DNA of 63,850 bases from Weissella confusa (GTDB taxonomy: Bacteria; Bacillota; Bacilli; Lactobacillales; Lactobacillaceae), in NCBI GenBank assembly GCA_001436895.1, contig JQAY01000013.1:1-63850 (forward strand). Direction: 5' to 3'. The notes under the pieces were generated by a model. The model was not told where the DNA came from. It did not search any database and worked only from the letters and a program-made list of their open reading frames with translations. Positions 57,030 to 63,850 of the stretch are shown piece by piece. The translations under genes and the position numbers were made by a program. Every line of letters starts with the position of its first letter. The first letter of the stretch is position 1.

Positions 57030-57926
57030 TTAAGCGTTGTACACACCCGCATCATATAATGCGTTATGCAATTCAATGAATCGCTCCAATGACAACTTTT
57101 CAGCACGCGTACGTGGATCCAAATCGATAGCTTCAAGTGCGGCCGTCAACTTGGCTTGCATTGCCTCACCCTTACCAAAGGCAGTCGTCAAGTTGTTCCA
57201 CAACGTCTTACGACGCATTACAAAACCAATCTTGAACAACTCAAACAATTGCTTTTCGTCACGTGGTTGAACCGCCAATGGCTCACGTGGCGTCAATGAA
57301 ATAATTGCTGAATCAACATTAGGGTTTGGCACAAATGCTGTTCGTGATACCGTAAAGGCCAACTTAGCGTTCATTCGGTATTGCACTGCCAACGTCAAAG
57401 AACCATAGTCCTTTATACCAGGCTCAGCTGACAAACGGTCGGCAACTTCCTTTTGCATCATCACGACAATGTTGTCAAAGTGAATACCTGATTGCAACAC
57501 TTGCATCAAAATTGGCGTCGTAATGTAGTAAGGCAAGTTGGCCACCAACTTCAATGGTGCCGTTGTATCAGCAAATTGCTTGGCGAATTCTTTCTCCAAA
57601 TCAACCTTCAAGATATCGTTGTGCACAATTGTGACATTGTCATATGGCGCCATTGTGTGGTCCAATACTGGAATCAAACGGTCATCGATTTCAAAAGCGA
57701 CGACTTGCTTGGCTGCTCGGGCAAGTTGCTCCGTCAACGCACCAATACCAGGTCCAATTTCAACAACGTTATCCGTATCCTTTACGTCACCGGCTGCGAC
57801 GATATTCTTCAAAATATTGATATCCGTCAAGAAGTTTTGACCAAGTGACTTCTTGGTGTTGATACCAAATTGATTCATGATAGCTTGCGTGCGCACCGGC
57901 GTCGCAATATCAGGTACATCAGACAT
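57030..57926 (-). CDS. rsmA: 16S rRNA dimethyladenosine transferase
   Basis: Dimethylates two adjacent adenosines near the 3' end of 16S rRNA, a late step in 30S maturation (KsgA). It has 298 aa. The start KKSLGQNFLTD (about 25-35), SAM motif VVEIGPGIGALTEQLA (about 58-73) and catalytic NLPYYI (about 128-133) are all intact. The ATG follows the rnmV stop with no gap (TAAATG), so they are co-translated. Order tatD-rnmV-rsmA is the conserved Firmicute arrangement. Confidence 0.97.
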   Translation of the reverse strand: MSDVPDIATPVRTQAIMNQFGINTKKSLGQNFLTDINILKNIVAAGDVKDTDNVVEIGPGIGALTEQLARAAKQVVAFEIDDRLIPVLDHTMAPYDNVTIVHNDILKVDLEKEFAKQFADTTAPLKLVANLPYYITTPILMQVLQSGIHFDNIVVMMQKEVADRLSAEPGIKDYGSLTLAVQYRMNAKLAFTVSRTAFVPNPNVDSAIISLTPREPLAVQPRDEKQLFELFKIGFVMRRKTLWNNLTTAFGKGEAMQAKLTAALEAIDLDPRTRAEKLSLERFIELHNALYDAGVYNA

Positions 57927-58484
57927 TTAATTCTCCTCATCCATCTCTTGTAAGATGGTCTTTAATTCTTCGTTTGTCACGCCAAACATGTTTAGTCGCT
58001 TCAGCAATTGCTTACCATTAACGTAGCCCAATCCAAGGCGTTCTGAGACATGTTCACGTCGTTGTGCAGCATTTGCACCAGCCATCAGTCCATAACGCAC
58101 CAAATCGCTACGCGTGATGTCTGACGTCATATCGACATCACTGGCTGTATAAACTTTGCTAAGTGCCTGGCGAATATCATCCGCCGAGGCGTATTCAATT
58201 CCTAAACTATGATGCTTAATCTGGCGACCAGCTTCATCTTTCGTTAGAAATGCGTGCTTCGCATCTGGCACGACCGCCGTAATAAGCTTCCGCAATCGCT
58301 CACCATTGAAGTCCGGATCCGTAAACACAATAATCCCACGTGACTTCGCTGCACGCTGAATTGCTTGTAGCGTCGCTTCTGACAACGCTGAACCATTAGT
58401 CTCAATTGTGTCCGCTTCAACAGCATGACGCAAAACCTCAGTATCAGCCTTACCTTCAACGACAATCACTTCCTGAATCTTCAT
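57927..58484 (-). CDS. rnmV: Ribonuclease M5
   Basis: Cuts 5S rRNA precursor to its mature form. It has 185 aa, with an N-terminal Toprim domain (VVEGKADTEVL at about 8-18, and TDPDFNGERLR at about 56-66 holding the acidic metal ligands) and a short C-terminal RNA-binding region. Start overlaps the tatD stop by one base (TAATG). Confidence 0.96.
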   Translation of the reverse strand: MKIQEVIVVEGKADTEVLRHAVEADTIETNGSALSEATLQAIQRAAKSRGIIVFTDPDFNGERLRKLITAVVPDAKHAFLTKDEAGRQIKHHSLGIEYASADDIRQALSKVYTASDVDMTSDITRSDLVRYGLMAGANAAQRREHVSERLGLGYVNGKQLLKRLNMFGVTNEELKTILQEMDEEN

Positions 58485-59290
58485 TACTTATCCAAGTGCC
58501 ACAAACGGTGTGCATTCGCCGTTGTAATGTCAGCCAACTCGTTATATGTCATCCCAAGTTGGTCGGCAATGTTTTGAATCGTGTAGCGGACGAACATTGG
58601 CTCATTTTGCTTACCACGCATTGGCGTTGGTGCCAAATAAGGTGCATCCGTCTCAACTAGCAAACGGTCCAATGGCACTGACTTCAATGTCTCATGGACA
58701 TCCTTAGCATTCTTGAACGTTGCAATTCCTGAGAATGAAATGTACATACCCAAATCCAAGAATTGCTTAGCTTCTTCTGCCGTTCCCGTAAATGAGTGCA
58801 TGACACCACCAAACTCAGCAACGTTGGCATCCTTTAGCACTTCATACGTGTCAGCCGTCGCTTCTCGCGTGTGAATCGTGACTGGCTTGTGGAATTCACG
58901 AGCCAAGTCCAATTGCGCCTTAAACACTGCTTTTTGGACGTCTGGCGTTGGGTTCTCTTCCCAGTAGTAGTCCAAGCCCATTTCACCGATACCAACAACT
59001 GCTGGGTCAGCTAATTGTTCACGTAGCGTGGCCATATCTTCTGGCTTAAAGTCGCCACTCTCACCCGGTTGCCAACCAACAATAGCGTGAACACCTTCAA
59101 ATTCGTGGGCGATTTCAATGGCACGTTGATTACCAACTGTGTCATATCCAACCACATTCATTTCAACGACACGATATTCACGTGCGCGTGCCCAGTAAGC
59201 TGCGACGTCATGCCAAAAAGCTTCGTCGTTCAAGTGCGTGTGTGTATCAAAGCTATCCGCTGGACGCTTTGTTGGATCATAAATTGCCAT
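58484..59290 (-). CDS. TatD-family metal-dependent DNase
   Basis: A 268-aa TIM-barrel hydrolase of the TatD/YabD family. Metal ligands are visible in FDTHTHLND (about 14-22), GEMGLDYYW, TIHTREA, HSFTGT and ETDAPYL. Members act as 3'-5' exonucleases or in D-aminoacyl-tRNA and DNA quality control; exact substrate is not settled. AGGAG lies 6 nt before the ATG. First gene of tatD-rnmV-rsmA. Confidence 0.94.
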   Translation of the reverse strand: MAIYDPTKRPADSFDTHTHLNDEAFWHDVAAYWARAREYRVVEMNVVGYDTVGNQRAIEIAHEFEGVHAIVGWQPGESGDFKPEDMATLREQLADPAVVGIGEMGLDYYWEENPTPDVQKAVFKAQLDLAREFHKPVTIHTREATADTYEVLKDANVAEFGGVMHSFTGTAEEAKQFLDLGMYISFSGIATFKNAKDVHETLKSVPLDRLLVETDAPYLAPTPMRGKQNEPMFVRYTIQNIADQLGMTYNELADITTANAHRLWHLDK

Positions 59291-59372
59291 GATATCTCCT
59301 ATTTCTAAACGTTTGTAATACTTACTATTTTATCAAAGAAACCCAGAGAATACGAATTGAGACCTGCAAAAA

Positions 59373-59395
59373 AGGCCAGGATTTAATCCTGACCT
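59373..59395 (-). terminator. Terminator of the Na+/H+ antiporter gene
   Basis: A 10-bp stem with one mismatch in strict pairing (AGGCCAGGAT / ATCCTGACCT) and TTA loop, followed by TTTTTTGC on the minus strand. Confidence 0.86.
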
Positions 59396-59403
59396 CTCAT
59401 CAA

Positions 59404-61557
59404 TTAATCTTCTGCATCAGTTGCCAGTACAAGCGCCTGTGCTGACGTGACTTCGTTATACAATTCATTAATCAATGCTGAACTGAAACGATCATCACGA
59501 CGTCGCTCTTGTATGAACGTCAATTCTGCACTCAATGCCCCCAACAAAATTTCCTGCTCCTCAGCCGAAGATACTTGCTGGTCTCGAATACGGTCACGTT
59601 CTTGTGCCGCGACATCACGTAATGCAACTACATAACGAGGATCTTCACTTTCTGCCTCAGCCTGTGCAATGAAGTCAGCCACCGCAGGCTCGCTAATCTC
59701 AGCAATTTCTGTAAAGACTAGTTCGCGACTTGAATGATACTTTTGCACGGCGTCATCAGGGTTTAAGTAGCCCGTCTTCTTAACAGCCTTAAACTTCTTT
59801 TGCATCGCCAACGTTTGATTCAAATCATGTTGTTCGTGTTCGGTCAGTCCTCGTCGCGTTGCCTTACGTTGCAAGCGATCTATACGTCGTTGCATCTTCT
59901 GATTGATACGACGCATACGTTCTTCGGGCTTGAGTCGCCGTGAACGCATCAAACTCGTCACAACGCGCTCCAAAATGCGGAACCACATCCGCACATTGTT
60001 TGACCCACGTGCCCAGCGTGAATCAGCATTGGCCTTCACTCTACGATAATAAATCATCGTTTGTTGCGATACGATGCCGGCATTTATCGCCGCTTCAACT
60101 GCCTCATCGGTAACGCTTTGAATATCCGTTAAGGCTTTTTGCCAAATCGTGCGATCTAATTGATCACCACCATATCCCAATTGATCTTGCAATTGATCAA
60201 TCACATTTCGCTTAACCGAGTTAGACACATCTAACCCTTCCACATATGACATGGCCGCATTAATCATAGCGATATGCGCTTCTGAATATTCGCTAGTGTC
60301 ATACTCAGGCTTAATTTCAGGCAACATCCGTGGCAAGATCAACAACGGTGCCACCAAACTGACGATAATAATGGTCGCCGCAATCAGCAACAACATATCA
60401 CGGTGTGGAAAGGCCTGACCATTATCAAGCGTCAACGGCAATGAGAAGGCCATCGCCATCGTTACTGTTCCGTGAACCCCACCCAACGCGAAAATCCAAG
60501 CATCACGGTTTTTATGGGTTTGATCGACCATTGATGACATCGGTGAATCCTGACGAACACGCTCAATCATAATGTGACGGAAGACTGCCATAACGCCGTA
60601 GATTGCGAGGCCAATTCCGATATACCCTAACCACGTCGTTAATGGTGAGTGAATATAAGTCTTAAATACGCGAACCAACGAAATACCAAGTAACACAAAC
60701 ACCAGTCCATTTAGGAGTTGTGACACAATCATCGTCAGCTGATTATTCAAGTTATTTAATTGCGATGACATAAACTGCGTGTGGTGCTTTTCTTCATTAG
60801 AGATGATTCCCATCACCACCACGGCGATAATACCTGACACGCCCGCATGTTCCGCTAGTCCGTACACCAGAATAGGTGACAAGAAATAAATCATTACGTG
60901 AGCAACCGTATCATCAAACTGCGCGCGCAATAAATGTTGGCGAATATACAAAAGTACCACGCCAGCAATACCACCGACAACAGCACCACCAAGGGCAACA
61001 ATAAGAAACTCTTCAAAGCCATGAATGAACGAAAACGTGCCAGTGTTCATCCACAATAAAGCCAACTCCAATACAACTAGACCAGTCGCATCATTAAACA
61101 ATGACTCTAAACTCAGTGCGCGTCCGATACCCTTTGGCACTTCCAATCCATCTGTAACAGATTCTAGAGCGGTTGCATCTGTTGGCGTTACGATGGCAGC
61201 TAGCGCCAAAGCCATTGGTAAAGCCCAGCCAATTGCCCAGTGACCAAACAACATCAAGACAACAACAGTCATAACGGCAACGATACCGGCTAAGTTGATA
61301 ATTGCCCGGAAATTCTTTGACACCAAACGGACATCAGTTCGTTGACCTTCATAAAATAGCAATGGCGCAATAATCAGCATCATAAACCATTCCGGATCAA
61401 GTTCAACGACTGACTTGCTTAGCACCGGAATCGTCGCCAAGATAATACCACCTAAAATCTGCCAAAATGCCTTGGGAATTCGCGGCATTACCTGTGACAG
61501 TAGATTAGCGACAACAATTGTCAAAATCATTGGCACCAATGTGTAAAAGATTGTCAT
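59404..61557 (-). CDS. Na+/H+ antiporter, CPA1 (NhaP-like) family
   Basis: A 717-aa cation:proton antiporter. About 12 membrane segments fill residues 1-430; the core holds ATIVTPTDATALESV and ESLFNDATGLVV with the ion-binding Asp residues. A large cytoplasmic helical tail (about 440-717), rich in Arg/Lys and Glu, is likely regulatory. The open frame runs to 61623, but AGGAAAG 6 nt before the ATG at 61557 gives the natural membrane-first start. It is inserted between metG and tatD, which are neighbours in Bacillus. Confidence 0.92.
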   Translation of the reverse strand: MTIFYTLVPMILTIVVANLLSQVMPRIPKAFWQILGGIILATIPVLSKSVVELDPEWFMMLIIAPLLFYEGQRTDVRLVSKNFRAIINLAGIVAVMTVVVLMLFGHWAIGWALPMALALAAIVTPTDATALESVTDGLEVPKGIGRALSLESLFNDATGLVVLELALLWMNTGTFSFIHGFEEFLIVALGGAVVGGIAGVVLLYIRQHLLRAQFDDTVAHVMIYFLSPILVYGLAEHAGVSGIIAVVVMGIISNEEKHHTQFMSSQLNNLNNQLTMIVSQLLNGLVFVLLGISLVRVFKTYIHSPLTTWLGYIGIGLAIYGVMAVFRHIMIERVRQDSPMSSMVDQTHKNRDAWIFALGGVHGTVTMAMAFSLPLTLDNGQAFPHRDMLLLIAATIIIVSLVAPLLILPRMLPEIKPEYDTSEYSEAHIAMINAAMSYVEGLDVSNSVKRNVIDQLQDQLGYGGDQLDRTIWQKALTDIQSVTDEAVEAAINAGIVSQQTMIYYRRVKANADSRWARGSNNVRMWFRILERVVTSLMRSRRLKPEERMRRINQKMQRRIDRLQRKATRRGLTEHEQHDLNQTLAMQKKFKAVKKTGYLNPDDAVQKYHSSRELVFTEIAEISEPAVADFIAQAEAESEDPRYVVALRDVAAQERDRIRDQQVSSAEEQEILLGALSAELTFIQERRRDDRFSSALINELYNEVTSAQALVLATDAED

Positions 61558-61599
61558 ACTATCTTTCCTATCTTTTTTTAATAGGTCTATTCTAACAAA

Positions 61600-61632
61600 A
61601 AGAGAGCAGTGTGACGTACACACTGCTCTCTT
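61600..61632 (-). terminator. metG terminator
   Basis: A 14-bp perfect stem (AAGAGAGCAGTGTG / CACACTGCTCTCTT) with ACGTA loop, followed by TTTTTG on the minus strand. Confidence 0.95.
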
Positions 61633-61644
61633 AATTTTTAATGA

Positions 61645-63717
<2,073 letters not shown>

Positions 63718-63719
63718 TT

Positions 63720-63728
63720 ATTATAACA
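63720..63728 (-). promoter_or_regulatory. metG extended -10 promoter
   Basis: Minus strand TGTTATAAT, an extended -10 (TGnTATAAT); no good -35 is visible, which is common for this promoter class. It lies about 80 bp upstream of the metG start. Confidence 0.65.
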
Positions 63729-63786
63729 AAGTTTAGGAAGCCCCGCTTAAGTTATATTGCGGACTTTGACCGTAACTTGCACAAAA

Positions 63787-63812
63787 AAACCGTACCATTT
63801 CTGGTACGGTTT
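63787..63812 (-). terminator. rRNA operon terminator
   Basis: An 11-bp perfect stem (AAACCGTACCA / TGGTACGGTTT) with TTTC loop, followed on the minus strand by TTTTTTT. It directly follows the 5S end. Confidence 0.93.
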
Positions 63813-63817
63813 ACGTT

Positions 63818-63850
63818 GCATCGCGACGTCCTATCCTCGCAGGAAGCGAT
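63818..63850 (-). rRNA. rrf: 5S ribosomal RNA, 3' end (partial)
   Basis: The minus strand of the last 33 bases reads like the end of a lactobacillus-type 5S rRNA: GCGAGGATAGGACGTCGC followed by the GATGC 3' strand of helix I. It runs off the right edge, so only the 3' third is present. A terminator lies 6 bp downstream. The exact mature 3' end is uncertain by 1-2 nt. Confidence 0.82.

Overview
The window reads as chromosomal DNA of a low-to-medium GC lactic acid bacterium of the family Lactobacillaceae, most likely a Weissella of the confusa/cibaria type. This rests on gene content and order, near-consensus Gram-positive promoters and ribosome binding sites, CcpA (cre) sites, and a codon style rich in TCA, TTG and GTT. 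The genus call is inference; no search was run. No insertion sequence, prophage, CRISPR array or tRNA gene was seen.

Both ends touch ribosomal RNA operons. The right edge (63818-63850, minus) carries the 3' end of a 5S rRNA gene followed by a strong terminator. The left edge (about 1-204, minus) carries two tandem TTGACA-type promoters that fire leftwards out of the window just after lysS, as expected for the start of another rrn operon. The window is therefore an inter-rrn segment whose two flanks are conserved housekeeping clusters: metG, tatD, rnmV, rsmA and veg on the right, and pth, mfd, flippase, rqcP, divIC, tilS, hpt, ftsH, hslO and lysS on the left.

Between them lies a metabolic and envelope region. 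(a) 14446-24173 is a complete glycogen operon, glgB-glgC-glgD-glgA-glgP plus a GH13 glycosidase. (b) 24426-27627 holds a YhgE/Pip membrane protein divergent from a TetR regulator, with two matching inverted repeats in between. (c) 27678-33037 holds a CBS/ACT protein, a PTS EIIC with a MupG-like enzyme, an MFS exporter and a LysM protein. (d) 33210-43302 is a xylose/xylo-oligosaccharide regulon: xylB, xylA and xylR on minus; a xyloside transporter, a GH43 beta-xylosidase and a pentose MFS symporter on plus. It has recognisable XylR operators and cre boxes at almost every promoter. (e) 43393-53456 carries BrkB, a split ThrE exporter, UppP, a PadR-DUF1700-DUF4097-PspC envelope module, a nucleoside transporter, an LCP protein, thyA and a dCMP deaminase.

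The most unusual item is a roughly 240-nt gene-free stretch at 44332-44572 (plus). It folds on paper into six consecutive hairpins. Five have different stems but nearly the same 9-nt loop (core YTAACCA), and the last is a rho-independent terminator. A cre-like box lies just after a TATAAT hexamer at its start. I read it as a candidate catabolite-controlled small RNA that I do not recognise. Other notable points are an Hsp33 without a single cysteine, a TilS lacking its C-terminal domain, a 13-bp leader hairpin before the beta-xylosidase, a hairpin-rich xylA-xylB spacer, and several operator-like palindromes next to transporter genes.
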